Source: Marinilabilia sp. UBA5340 (GTDB taxonomy: Bacteria; Bacteroidota; Bacteroidia; Bacteroidales; Marinilabiliaceae). Taken from it: a DNA stretch of 18,043 nt. Made by a program: the position numbers and the translations under genes. Shown here in pieces: positions 7,453 to 16,300 of the stretch (positions are counted from its first letter, which is position 1; each line of letters opens with the position of its first letter). The stretch lies in the NCBI GenBank assembly GCA_002411085.1, contig DHQK01000045.1, positions 49,629-67,671 on the forward strand, written 5' to 3'. A model generated the notes under the pieces. It had not been told where the DNA came from. It worked only from the letters and a program-made list of their open reading frames with translations, and did no database searches.

Positions 7453-8295
7453 ATGGGGGTTACGTTAGGAATTAATGATATAAAGGCAGTTACCAGTGAG
7501 ATGGCCCGGTATAAAAACATGGATTATACCGGTCTTTCATTTTCTTTCCTCAAAAGAAGGCTCGCTTATGTTTTCGAAAAGCTGAAAATCAGAAAACTGG
7601 CAGGTTTCTTTGAGCGCCTGAAAGAGGAAGAATTCAGGGACGAAGTGAAATATCACATGGCAGTAAAGGTTACTGAGATGTTTCGGGATCCGGGATTCTG
7701 GAGATATGTTCGCCAGCATCTGCTTACCGAACTGGAGCCGAAGTTTAAGGTTTGGTTTCCGGATACACCGTCGGGAGAAGAACTTTATTCTTTTTTAATT
7801 TTGTTGGAAGAGAATAACATGATTGATTGTGTGGAAATCGTTTGTCAGCATTCTTCCGAAAAATTGTGTGAAGAGATCGCTCAAGGTGTTCTGGAAGCAA
7901 AAAATACTGAATTGAATTACAGTAACTATAAAAGGTTGGAAGAGAGTGATTGTTATGACAATTACTTTGTTGAAAAGAATGGGCAGATGAGGTTTGATAA
8001 AAGACTGTTGAGGAACTGCATATTCAGAGTCGCTGAGCCTGGGATAAATAAACATGAAGACGAGATTTTTGATTTTATTATCTTCAGAAATTCGGGAATT
8101 AACTACTCGTACAGCAAACATGAGGCTTTGCATAGCACAATCCTGAACCATCTGAGACCAGGGGGATTTTATGCTATCGGTGTGAAAGAAGCCGTTCCTG
8201 ATAATTTGAAAAAGGCCCTTGTGGTGGTGGATCAGAAAGAGAGTATTTATAGGAAGCCTGGTGTGAAAAGTGAAAGGTTACATGAAACTATCTGA
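7453..8295 (+). CDS. Degenerate CheR-like protein (probable pseudo-methyltransferase)
   Basis: This protein has 280 residues from ATG 7453; a TTG at 7432 overlapping the previous stop would add seven. The CheR fold is recognised from VKVTEMFRDPGFW (72-83), the layout of the SAM domain and the ending SIYRKPG, which matches SxIYRKS in CheR 2. Catalytic signatures are eroded. The SAM loop is VWFPDTPSGEELYS, the GTDIS strand is CQHSS with the conserved Asp lost, and CRNVLIYF is FRNSGINYS. The reading frame is intact and the length normal, so this is not an ordinary decayed pseudogene. It may be a non-catalytic partner of CheR 2, a receptor-binding decoy, or an enzyme with altered ligand. It overlaps the next gene by 14 bases, suggesting translational coupling. 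Confidence 0.85.
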   Translation: MGVTLGINDIKAVTSEMARYKNMDYTGLSFSFLKRRLAYVFEKLKIRKLAGFFERLKEEEFRDEVKYHMAVKVTEMFRDPGFWRYVRQHLLTELEPKFKVWFPDTPSGEELYSFLILLEENNMIDCVEIVCQHSSEKLCEEIAQGVLEAKNTELNYSNYKRLEESDCYDNYFVEKNGQMRFDKRLLRNCIFRVAEPGINKHEDEIFDFIIFRNSGINYSYSKHEALHSTILNHLRPGGFYAIGVKEAVPDNLKKALVVVDQKESIYRKPGVKSERLHETI

Positions 8296-8860
8296 TCGTA
8301 AGTTTAAAGTCGTAGTTATTGGAGGTTCCGCAGGGAGCTTCTCAGTTGTTTCCAAAATATTGTCTCAATTGGATCCCGGGTTCCCGTTGCCGCTTGTTCT
8401 TTGTCTTCACCGGTTGAAACATGTACGATCCGGATTGGTTGAAGGGCTGAATATGAAATCGAAGATACCGGTGGTTGAGCCTTACGATAAAGAAAAATTA
8501 CGGGCGGGAGTAGCTATGTTGGCACCTTCAAACTATCATCTTTTTGTGGAGTTTGATAGTACCATATCACTCTCAACAGAAGATGTTCACAATCATAGTC
8601 GTCCGTCAATTGATTATGCGTATTCTTCCGCTGCTTATTCGTTCCGGGATAAAACGTTGGGAATTATTCTTACAGGAGCGAATAAAGACGGAGCAAGAGG
8701 AATGAAGAGTATTTGTGATAAAAAAGGATATACCATTGTACAGGAACCCGCTTCCTGCGATGTGGATGCTATGCCTCAGGCAGCTCTGAGGTTGTTTGAA
8801 CCCGATCAGATTCTTAATCCTGACGAAATTGTGAAGGCGTTGAACAGCCTTGTGGTTTAA
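8282..8860 (+). CDS. Stand-alone CheB methylesterase domain
   Basis: This 192-residue protein is a CheB C-terminal domain with no receiver. The catalytic triad is visible: IGGSAGS with Ser16, LCLHRL with His43 and LTGANKDGA with Asp136, with spacing close to full CheB. SRPSIDYAYSSAA (106-118) matches the RPSVDVLFRSAA segment of CheB 1. The ATG at 8282 lies inside the end of the degenerate cheR gene; an in-frame GTG at 8270 is possible but less likely. Without a receiver it should be constitutively active or controlled by partners rather than by CheA. It resembles the CheB half of CheB-CheR hybrid proteins, here encoded as separate adjacent genes. Its substrate is probably the GAF/PAS sensor encoded upstream (inference). 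Confidence 0.9.
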   Translation: MKLSDRKFKVVVIGGSAGSFSVVSKILSQLDPGFPLPLVLCLHRLKHVRSGLVEGLNMKSKIPVVEPYDKEKLRAGVAMLAPSNYHLFVEFDSTISLSTEDVHNHSRPSIDYAYSSAAYSFRDKTLGIILTGANKDGARGMKSICDKKGYTIVQEPASCDVDAMPQAALRLFEPDQILNPDEIVKALNSLVV

Positions 8861-8881
8861 ATATATAGAAATTTGTGTTTT

Positions 8882-9655
8882 ATGAGCAGATTTAGATTAA
8901 ATAATAATGCTTTTCAGAAGTATTTATTTCTTTTAGGAGGTATTGCTTTTGGGTTGTCGCTGCTCAAAAACATTTTTCTTGAGCAACATCCCGGAACTCT
9001 TTTTTATATGATGGAATTTCTATCGTTTATGTTTTTTCTTGCCGCCATTTTCGTGAGCGATCGCAATAATCAAAAGTTAAGAGAGCGCATAAACCAACTG
9101 GAACAAACCACCGGGGAAGAGCGCAGGCAATTTCAACATAAGATTGATGGCCAGAATGAAATCATTGCTGCTTACGAAGCCAAAGAAAATGAACAAACCA
9201 GGTTTGCCTCTTATCAGGAAAAGGTTTTGAAAAAGTTGATTAATAGTAATGCTGCCGGAAAGGATAAGCACCAATTTTTATATTCCATTGGTGAATTGTT
9301 TCACGCTATGGCTGTTGTTCTTTACAAAAAAGAGGAACAAGATGGTCATTTTGTCGTAGAAGCTACTTTCGGGATCCCGGAAGATGCTGAAGTTTCTGGC
9401 TTTGAGGAGGGCGAAGGACTCCACGGACAGGCTGCCAGTGATGGGAAACCTTTGTTGGTAGAGCCGGTTCCCGAAGATTATATTGAGGTAGAAACAGCTT
9501 TGGGAAAGAGTGATGAGTATTATCTGTATCTTTTGCCGATTGTGAAGGAGAATGTTTGTACCGGTATGATAGAGTTGCTTACTTTTAAGAGAAGTCAGGT
9601 GAGTGATTTATGGCCTTCTGTAATGGAGCAACTTGTGAAGAAAGAAATTATATAA
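8882..9655 (+). CDS. Small membrane GAF-domain protein
   Basis: This 257-residue protein runs from ATG 8882; an in-frame TTG at 8873 is a poorer start. It has two membrane helices (about 11-33 and 40-59), a coiled coil (about 62-115) and a divergent GAF domain to the C terminus. The GAF region shares GEGLHGQAA and VPEDY-x5-ALG with the matching parts of its two larger neighbours (GEGLVGR / VPEDY and GKGLVGA / IPDDF), so the three are paralogues in the same topology. It lacks the coiled coil, PAS repeats and phosphatase that follow GAF in the others. It may form mixed oligomers with them or dampen their signalling. Ligand unknown. Confidence 0.8.
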   Translation: MSRFRLNNNAFQKYLFLLGGIAFGLSLLKNIFLEQHPGTLFYMMEFLSFMFFLAAIFVSDRNNQKLRERINQLEQTTGEERRQFQHKIDGQNEIIAAYEAKENEQTRFASYQEKVLKKLINSNAAGKDKHQFLYSIGELFHAMAVVLYKKEEQDGHFVVEATFGIPEDAEVSGFEEGEGLHGQAASDGKPLLVEPVPEDYIEVETALGKSDEYYLYLLPIVKENVCTGMIELLTFKRSQVSDLWPSVMEQLVKKEII

Positions 9656-9686
9656 AAACGAATCAGTTCAAGCTGAAATAAGACGA

Positions 9687-12302
9687 ATGGATATCTACAA
9701 AAAAGTACTAAAAGCAATCCGAAAATGGTTTTTTACCGGTGTTTTATCGGTAAGGGAACAATTGTATCTGCTTGTTTTTATTTTTCTTTTTTTGCTTTTG
9801 GCATGGAGTGGTTTTTTGTCTATTCAACAACAACCCTTTAGTTTGACCAATGTGTTGTTTTTGCACACCTGGTGGCTTGTCTGGTTTGTGGACTTACTGA
9901 TTTTTGCAATTCCGCTTTCTGTTATTTTTGTCCGTAATTATATCAATGTTCGAACTTCACTCTTCAGAAATGAAATCAATAACCTTAAAGGACAAATCGA
10001 TCATAACATAGCGCTTGCAGGTAAACTGAGGGATAGTGGTGAAGTATCCGATCAGGACAACAGGGAAGATCAGTTGTCTTCTGTATTACTTGATTTGGGG
10101 AAAAATCTGCGAAGTGCCCGTTTTCGGGAGGATGTGGAGAACTACATTTCCAAGGGGAAAGAACAAATGTCCGATCTGCTACGGGTGCATCAAACACTGA
10201 GTGAACTAACCCCCGATGTACTGAAAGCGCTGATTGGATATTTGGGAGGTATTCAAGGTGCTTTTTATCTTCTGGAAGACAATGTGCTTAAGCGCAGTGC
10301 TATGTATGCCTATAATCGGAGGCGATATGAATATCATGAGTTTAAAATAGGTAAAGGCCTGGTAGGTGCTGCTGCTTATGAAAGACAGATTATTTACCGC
10401 ACCGAAATACCTGATGATTTTTGGTCGATAACATCAGGAATACTTGGAGAGCGTAAGCCTCGTGCTTTATTGGTTATTCCTTTGTTGCAGGAAGAAGAAT
10501 TGCAGGGCGTGGTAGAAATAGCTTTTTTGAAAGACCATCTGGAAAATAAACATCTGGCTTATGCCGAAGAGGTTGCGGAAACTATTGGTCAAACCATTTA
10601 CAACCTTAAGATTACTGCGCGAACAGAAAAGCTGCTTCAGGAGTCCCAAAGCCTGACGAAAACGCTTCAGGAGAATGAGGAACAACTCCGGGAAAATGCC
10701 CGTGAGATGCTTGAGACTCAGGAGGAACTTGAAAAGTCCAATCAAATGCTTGAGACCCAGGTGCAGGAGGTTGCCCATGCCCAAAAAAGACTTGAGGCGT
10801 TGCTTACCAATGCTTCAGAGTTTATTTCCATCTACAACGAAGATCAGGAATTGGTATTCGAAAGTCCATCGGTGAAACGAATCCTCGGATATGATGATGA
10901 TGATGAAATCACCGGGATGGATCCTGACCTGCTTACACCTCGTGGATACCGAACTATCAATAATTTATTCCAATATCTGCTTGAGACACCCGGAGGTGAA
11001 CAAACAGCCCAATATACTTATCTGAGGAAAAACGGAGAGAAGCTGTTTCTGGAAACAAAAGGGAAGAACCTGTTACATGATCCTGCTATCAAGGGGATTA
11101 TATTTAACACCCAGGATATTACGGAACGTAAACGTGCCGAGAAGGAAGAGCAGATGAAATCGCGTATGCAAAGTCTGTCGGAAAACAGTCCTGATATGAT
11201 TATGCGCGTTAATATGATGGCCAAACTGGTTTATGTAAATCCCGCTGTTGCCGGGTTTGTAGGTATCTCTGCCAATGATATTATTAAGAAAAGGGTCAGT
11301 GAACTGGAAATTGATCCCCGTTTTGTCGATTATGTGGAGGAATCCCTGAATACAATCAAGGCACAGCAGGATACAATTATCTCAGAGGTAAAAGTTGAAG
11401 TCGGAGGAGAAGAACGCATCATGGAGATCAAGGGGATTCCTGAGCTCAATGATGAAGGGGATCTGGAATCAGTCTTGTTTGTGTCGCACGACATGACGGA
11501 ATTCAAGAAGATTGAAGCAGATATTAAAGATAAAAACAAGAAAATTTCGGATAGTATAAACTACGCTCAAAGGATTCAGAGTTCATTGATTCCCGATACC
11601 AATTATCTGCAAAATTATTTCCCGAGATCGTTTATTTTTTACCGTCCCAAAGATGTGGTTAGCGGAGACTTTCCATGGTTCCTCGAAAAAGACGGCATTC
11701 TTTATGTCGCTGCTGTCGATTGTACTGGACATGGAGTCCCCGGAGCATTGCTGTCATTTATAGGATATTTCCTGCTCAACAATATAGTCAGTGCAGATCC
11801 TCATTTGTCTGCTGCAGAAATTATGGAACAACTTCATCAGGAAGTACGTAAAGCCTTGAAGCAGGATCAGGAAGGATCGAAAGGGCGCGATGGAATGGAT
11901 ATCGCATTTTGTAAGGTGGAGAAAGATAAAAATACGTTGGATTATTGTGGTGCTCATCGTCCGTTATTCCTGGTGAGAGAAGGGGAATTGCTTGAATACC
12001 AAGGGACCAGGAAAGGTATTGGAGGAGCTCCGCTGCCCAGAAAAAAAGAGAAAGAGTTTGAAAATCATTTGATAGACTATCAGGAAGGAGATAAAATTTT
12101 TATTTTCTCCGATGGTTTGCCTGATCAGCTTGGTGGTCCCGACCGGAAAAAATTCCAACCGCGAAGGATGCGTGAGGCTTTAACCATGGATCCTAATTAT
12201 ACCATGGCCCATTATGCCCGCTATTTCCCCAAAGTATTCTATGAATGGATGGGGAATGAGAAACAAGTTGATGATGTTTTATTGATAGGAATTGAATTGT
12301 AA
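9687..12302 (+). CDS. Membrane GAF-PAS-PAS sensor fused to SpoIIE/PP2C phosphatase (SiaA-like)
   Basis: This 871-residue protein has two membrane helices (about 24-43 and 62-83) and a helical linker. A GAF domain (about 165-310), a coiled coil (312-370), PAS 1 (about 370-482), PAS 2 (about 492-608) and a SpoIIE-type PP2C phosphatase (about 615-871) follow. Predicted metal ligands are visible: SGDF with Asp661, AAVDCTGHG with Asp678, FSDGLPDQ with Asp809 and VDDVLLIGIEL with Asp862/863. Such phosphatases dephosphorylate Ser/Thr of a partner-switch protein. With the SiaB- and SiaC-type genes directly downstream, its role matches SiaA, but Pseudomonas SiaA has a different periplasmic/HAMP sensor. 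The GAF and the coiled-coil motif (REMLETQEELEK) resemble those of the output-less sensor upstream, linking this switch to the che block. Confidence 0.92.
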   Translation: MDIYKKVLKAIRKWFFTGVLSVREQLYLLVFIFLFLLLAWSGFLSIQQQPFSLTNVLFLHTWWLVWFVDLLIFAIPLSVIFVRNYINVRTSLFRNEINNLKGQIDHNIALAGKLRDSGEVSDQDNREDQLSSVLLDLGKNLRSARFREDVENYISKGKEQMSDLLRVHQTLSELTPDVLKALIGYLGGIQGAFYLLEDNVLKRSAMYAYNRRRYEYHEFKIGKGLVGAAAYERQIIYRTEIPDDFWSITSGILGERKPRALLVIPLLQEEELQGVVEIAFLKDHLENKHLAYAEEVAETIGQTIYNLKITARTEKLLQESQSLTKTLQENEEQLRENAREMLETQEELEKSNQMLETQVQEVAHAQKRLEALLTNASEFISIYNEDQELVFESPSVKRILGYDDDDEITGMDPDLLTPRGYRTINNLFQYLLETPGGEQTAQYTYLRKNGEKLFLETKGKNLLHDPAIKGIIFNTQDITERKRAEKEEQMKSRMQSLSENSPDMIMRVNMMAKLVYVNPAVAGFVGISANDIIKKRVSELEIDPRFVDYVEESLNTIKAQQDTIISEVKVEVGGEERIMEIKGIPELNDEGDLESVLFVSHDMTEFKKIEADIKDKNKKISDSINYAQRIQSSLIPDTNYLQNYFPRSFIFYRPKDVVSGDFPWFLEKDGILYVAAVDCTGHGVPGALLSFIGYFLLNNIVSADPHLSAAEIMEQLHQEVRKALKQDQEGSKGRDGMDIAFCKVEKDKNTLDYCGAHRPLFLVREGELLEYQGTRKGIGGAPLPRKKEKEFENHLIDYQEGDKIFIFSDGLPDQLGGPDRKKFQPRRMREALTMDPNYTMAHYARYFPKVFYEWMGNEKQVDDVLLIGIEL

Positions 12303-12334
12303 TTATCTTTACACTTTTAAAGACTTCATACGCT

Positions 12335-12907
12335 ATGAGCAGAGAAATTGAAAGCCATCGTTTTCTGGATTTTGCATACCAGCTTTACAAAACGATGAAA
12401 ACAAATGAGATTAACCTGGTTTATGAAGGGGAGGTGACACAGGACATTACCAAAACCTTTACCTCTCTTACCGAAAGAAATATGGCCAAATCGGAAGAAT
12501 CCAACCAGGTGCAGAGGAAGGTCTTTAATGTTATGGTAGAGTGCTTGCAGAATATTAGTAAGCATGCAGATACGCTCTCCGATGATGATGAAGATGAGCG
12601 CCGTGGCATTGTGATGGTTAGTCGGGGTGATGACAGCTACAAAATTATTACCGGTAATGTAATAAAAAATGCGAAAATCCCCGGACTCAAAGAGAGCCTT
12701 GAACACATTAACAGTCTGGACAAAGCCGGACTATCTTCACTCTATAAACAGCAAATTGTGGAGAGTAAAATTTCCGAAAAAGGAGGTGCAGGGCTTGGCC
12801 TGATTGATATTGCCAAAAAAACCGGGAGCAAACTCTCCTACCAGTTCAAGGAACTCAATGATGAAGTTTCCTTCTTTATTCTGACTTCTACCATTAAAAG
12901 AAACTGA
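12335..12907 (+). CDS. siaB: SiaB-family GHKL serine/threonine kinase
   Basis: This is a soluble 190-residue protein of the SiaB family (formerly a DUF), distantly related to SpoIIAB-type anti-sigma kinases. The ATP site shows the N-box EclqNisKHA (Glu69, Asn73, Lys76, His77) and the glycine-rich G2 box GGAGLGLIDIA (150-160). In Pseudomonas, SiaB phosphorylates SiaC on a threonine and the phosphatase SiaA reverses it; the gene order here (phosphatase, kinase, target) is the same. An acidic stretch DDDEDE (83-88) follows the N-box. It starts 32 bases after the phosphatase gene, so one transcript is likely. Family recognition rests on sequence pattern and context; kinase activity is inferred. 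Confidence 0.87.
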   Translation: MSREIESHRFLDFAYQLYKTMKTNEINLVYEGEVTQDITKTFTSLTERNMAKSEESNQVQRKVFNVMVECLQNISKHADTLSDDDEDERRGIVMVSRGDDSYKIITGNVIKNAKIPGLKESLEHINSLDKAGLSSLYKQQIVESKISEKGGAGLGLIDIAKKTGSKLSYQFKELNDEVSFFILTSTIKRN

Positions 12908-12921
12908 TAAAAAGTAGCTAT

Positions 12922-13302
12922 ATGGACGTGATAAACATACAGGGAACCGACGATACCCCAAACGTTATTCTGGACAAAGCAAGTGGTCAATTTGAGATTT
13001 CCGGCCGTTCACTCCCCGAGGACGTAAACATGTTTTATGAGCCCATCCTCGACTGGATTGATCAGTATTCCACCGATCCCAATGACCATACCGAATTTAA
13101 TTTTAAGCTGGAGTATTTCAATACCGCCTCATCAAAGGTGATTCTGGATATTCTTTTGAAATTCGAAGAACTCGCCGAAGATGGTAAGGAGGTTGTCATC
13201 AAGTGGCACTACCATGAAGATGAAGAAGATATGCTTGAGGCTGGAGAGGAATATGCCGACATTGTTGAAATTCCTTTCGATTACGTGCTTTATACCGATT
13301 AA
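12922..13302 (+). CDS. siaC: SiaC-family partner-switch phosphoprotein
   Basis: This 126-residue acidic protein matches the SiaC family (formerly DUF1987): IQGTDDTPNVILD near the start, FEISGRSLPEDV (24-35), a WIDQY helix, and the strand-turn-helix LEYFNTASSKVILDIL (63-78). The Thr in FNTASSK is residue 68, the same number as the threonine phosphorylated by SiaB in Pseudomonas aeruginosa SiaC. Unphosphorylated SiaC there activates the diguanylate cyclase SiaD. No GGDEF gene lies in this window, so the target must be elsewhere or different. The gene begins 14 bases after siaB, and the ABC transporter gene follows after 36 bases. Confidence 0.92.
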   Translation: MDVINIQGTDDTPNVILDKASGQFEISGRSLPEDVNMFYEPILDWIDQYSTDPNDHTEFNFKLEYFNTASSKVILDILLKFEELAEDGKEVVIKWHYHEDEEDMLEAGEEYADIVEIPFDYVLYTD

Positions 13303-13338
13303 TTTTCCAGTTTTCTAACCCGCCTTTTATACTGATCG

Positions 13339-16300
13339 ATGAGTGAAGAAATTCTAAAAGCGTTAATGCAACTGTTTGGCCTGATTGCCAAGCAGGACGG
13401 GGGTGTTGAATCTAATGAAACAGAATATGTGCGCACTTTCCTCAGGCAACAGTTGAATAGTGAGGCCGTTGAGGAATATTTTAAACTGTTTCTGAAACAT
13501 TCAACTGATAAAAAAGGCGGAAAAGACGAAGAGGAGGGAAAGGTTAAACTTACCTCCATGAAGGATTCTGTTAGAATTCTTGGAATCTGTAAAAAAATCA
13601 ATAAGCAGCTCAATCGTGAGCAAAAAGTTGTAGTATTGGTACGTTTGTATGAATTGGTGAATGCCGATCACAAATTTACCGAACAACGCATGGCCATCAT
13701 TAACACGGTGGCCGATGTATTTAAGCTGCCGCGCAACGAGATCACACATATTGAGAATTTTGTGATCAACAATGAAGCTGAAAAGCTTGATTTTGAAGGG
13801 CTGCTAATGGCATGTGATGAGGATCCAGGACTCCAAAATGGCCGTTTTATACAGGCCCCCGGACTCAATGGATCTATCATTATCCTGCGGGTGAAAAGTG
13901 CCGATCTCTATTTTATGCGCTACACCGGAGATCAGGAGATTTTTCTCAACGGGTTGGTGATTAACACCAGGCGTATATATCTTTTCCCTAACGGTAGCTT
14001 TATCCGGGTGCCCAAAGGAAAACCCATTTATTTTACCGATGTTGTAGGCCATTTCCTTACCGATGCTGATTCCCCGCGCATTACGTATGAAGTCAAGGAT
14101 GTAGGGTTTCAGTTCAAAAGCGGAGATACCGGCCTTCGAAATATCCAGTTGGCGGAGGAACAGGGTAAACTCATCGGAATAATGGGAGCCAGCGGTGCCG
14201 GAAAAACCACTCTGCTCAATGTGCTGTCAGGAATTGAAACGCCTACTAAAGGACAAGTGCTTATCAATGGCTATGACCTGCATCACGATAAGGAAGCGCT
14301 TGAAGGAGTAATAGGAGTAATTCCTCAGGACGATCTTTTGATTGAGGAACTTACTGTTTTTGAAAATCTCTATTATAATGCCAAGCTTTGTTTTAAAGAC
14401 AAAGAGGAGGAGGAAATCACGAAACTTGTAAATGAGACACTCCGGAGCCTGGGATTGTATGAACGTCGTCAGCTTAAAGTGGGTTCTCCTCTGAATAAAA
14501 TGATCAGCGGTGGACAACGGAAAAGACTGAACATTGCCTTGGAGTTAATTCGTGAGCCGGGCGTCCTTTTTGTGGATGAGCCTACTTCCGGATTGTCTTC
14601 CCGGGATTCGGAGAATGTGATGAATCTGCTTAGGGAATTGTCTTTGAAAGGTAAATTGATTTTTGTTGTTATCCACCAACCTTCTTCAGACATCTACAAG
14701 ATGTTTGATAAAATGTATATTCTGGACACAGGGGGTTATCCTGTTTATTATGGAAACCCCAGTGAGTCATTAATCTATTTCAAAAGGCTGGATGCCCAGA
14801 TCAATAGTGATGTGGGGGAATGTCCTACTTGTGGTAACCTCAATCCGGAATTGATTTTTAATATCATCGATTCCAATGTTATCGACGAATACGGAAATTA
14901 TACCGATAAGCGAAAAGTGTCTCCCGAAGAATGGCATGAACATTATCAGGAGCATATTACCATCCCGACTGTTAAGACGGTTGAAGATACACCGCCCAGA
15001 AGCCTGAATATTCCTTCGTGGTTCAATCAGTTTAAGATTTATACCCTGCGGGATTTCTTCTCCAAGATAAGCAATAAACAGTACATACTTTTGAACCTGT
15101 TGGAGGCTCCTTTGCTTGGGTTTATCCTGGCTTATCTGGTACGCTATATTGCTGATCCCACCTCCAGTGTTTATATTTTCAGAGAGAATGAAAACATCCC
15201 TCCATATATTTTCATGGGTATTGTGGTGGCATTGTTTTTTGGTTTGATTATCAGTGCTGAGGAGATATTTAAAGATGCGAAAATTCTAAAGCGGGAAGCT
15301 TTTTTGAATTTGAGCCGATCGAGTTATCTGGTATCCAAAATTCTCATTCTGTTTACCATCTCTGCTATTCAAATGGTACTTTTTGTGGGTGTGGCCAACA
15401 CTGTTTTGGGAATTAAGGATATGTATTTCGAATTCTGGCTGGCCTTGTTTTCTGTATCTGCTTTTGCCAATATTCTTGGTTTGATTATCTCCGCCTCCTT
15501 TAATTCCATCATTACCATTTATATTTTAATTCCGTTGTTAATGATCCCCCAGATGGTTCTTGGGGGAGCTATGTTTACTTTTGATAAACTGAACAAAGAC
15601 TTCACCAGTCCCGATGTTGTTCCGGCCATTGCTGAGTTTATGCCATCCAGATGGGTTTATGAGGGACTGATGGTGCATCAATATAAAAACAATAATTTCA
15701 AGAAAAATATATTCGAAGTTGAAAGGAAAGAAAGCTTTGCTGACTTTAAACAAGTTTATTATATTCCTGAACTGAGAGACATAATTGCTGAATCAGTACG
15801 TTTTGCAGAAGGTGATTCTAATATCAGCCGTGACCAATATTTAAGCAATATTGAGTTGATAGCCAACGAAGTTCGCAATGAGATGGATCGGGTTCCTGCT
15901 ATTGCTTTTCAAAAAATGGATCAGATATCTCCTGATCAGTTTTCAAGTAGTATAGCAGCTGCTATTAATGACTATCTTGATCAGCTTTTGTCTTACTACC
16001 AGGATGAATTTTATAAAGCCAACACTGTTAAGGAACAGTTTCTTACCAGCAATATTTCGGCAAACAGAGAGAAATTTGAAAGAATTAAAGACGACTATTT
16101 TAATGAAAGTATAAATGATATTGTGCGGAAAGTTTTTGATAAGAATAAAATTCTGAGAGAAGACAACCATTTGATTCAGATGGTTGATCCCATCTATCAA
16201 AAACCTGAGCCATCTAATTCATTGGACTTCAGGACGCACTTCTTTGCGCCCTCCAAGCACTTTGTGGGCCATTATTTTGAAACGCTTTGGTTCAATATTT

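Noticed and set aside
10892..10907. Short run of GAT repeats in the phosphatase gene, and a similar one in siaB near 12582-12597
   Set aside because: These encode Asp-rich loops in frame; too short to call a variable tandem repeat.
4695..12302. Canonical MCP signalling hairpin or C-terminal NWETF-like CheR/CheB tether in the sensor proteins
   Set aside because: I looked for the conserved hairpin tip and for a terminal xWxxF and found neither; the candidate receptors end in a PAS domain, a GAF domain or a phosphatase.
9687..13302. SpoIIAB/anti-sigma system controlling a sigma factor
   Set aside because: The kinase and target match SiaB and SiaC in pattern and order better than RsbW/RsbV, and no sigma factor gene is present.
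14821..14834. CPTC pair in the ABC protein as a thioredoxin-like or zinc-finger motif
   Set aside because: Only one CxxC pair is present, in the cytoplasmic linker, with no second pair or thioredoxin fold around it; it may bind metal only as a dimer.
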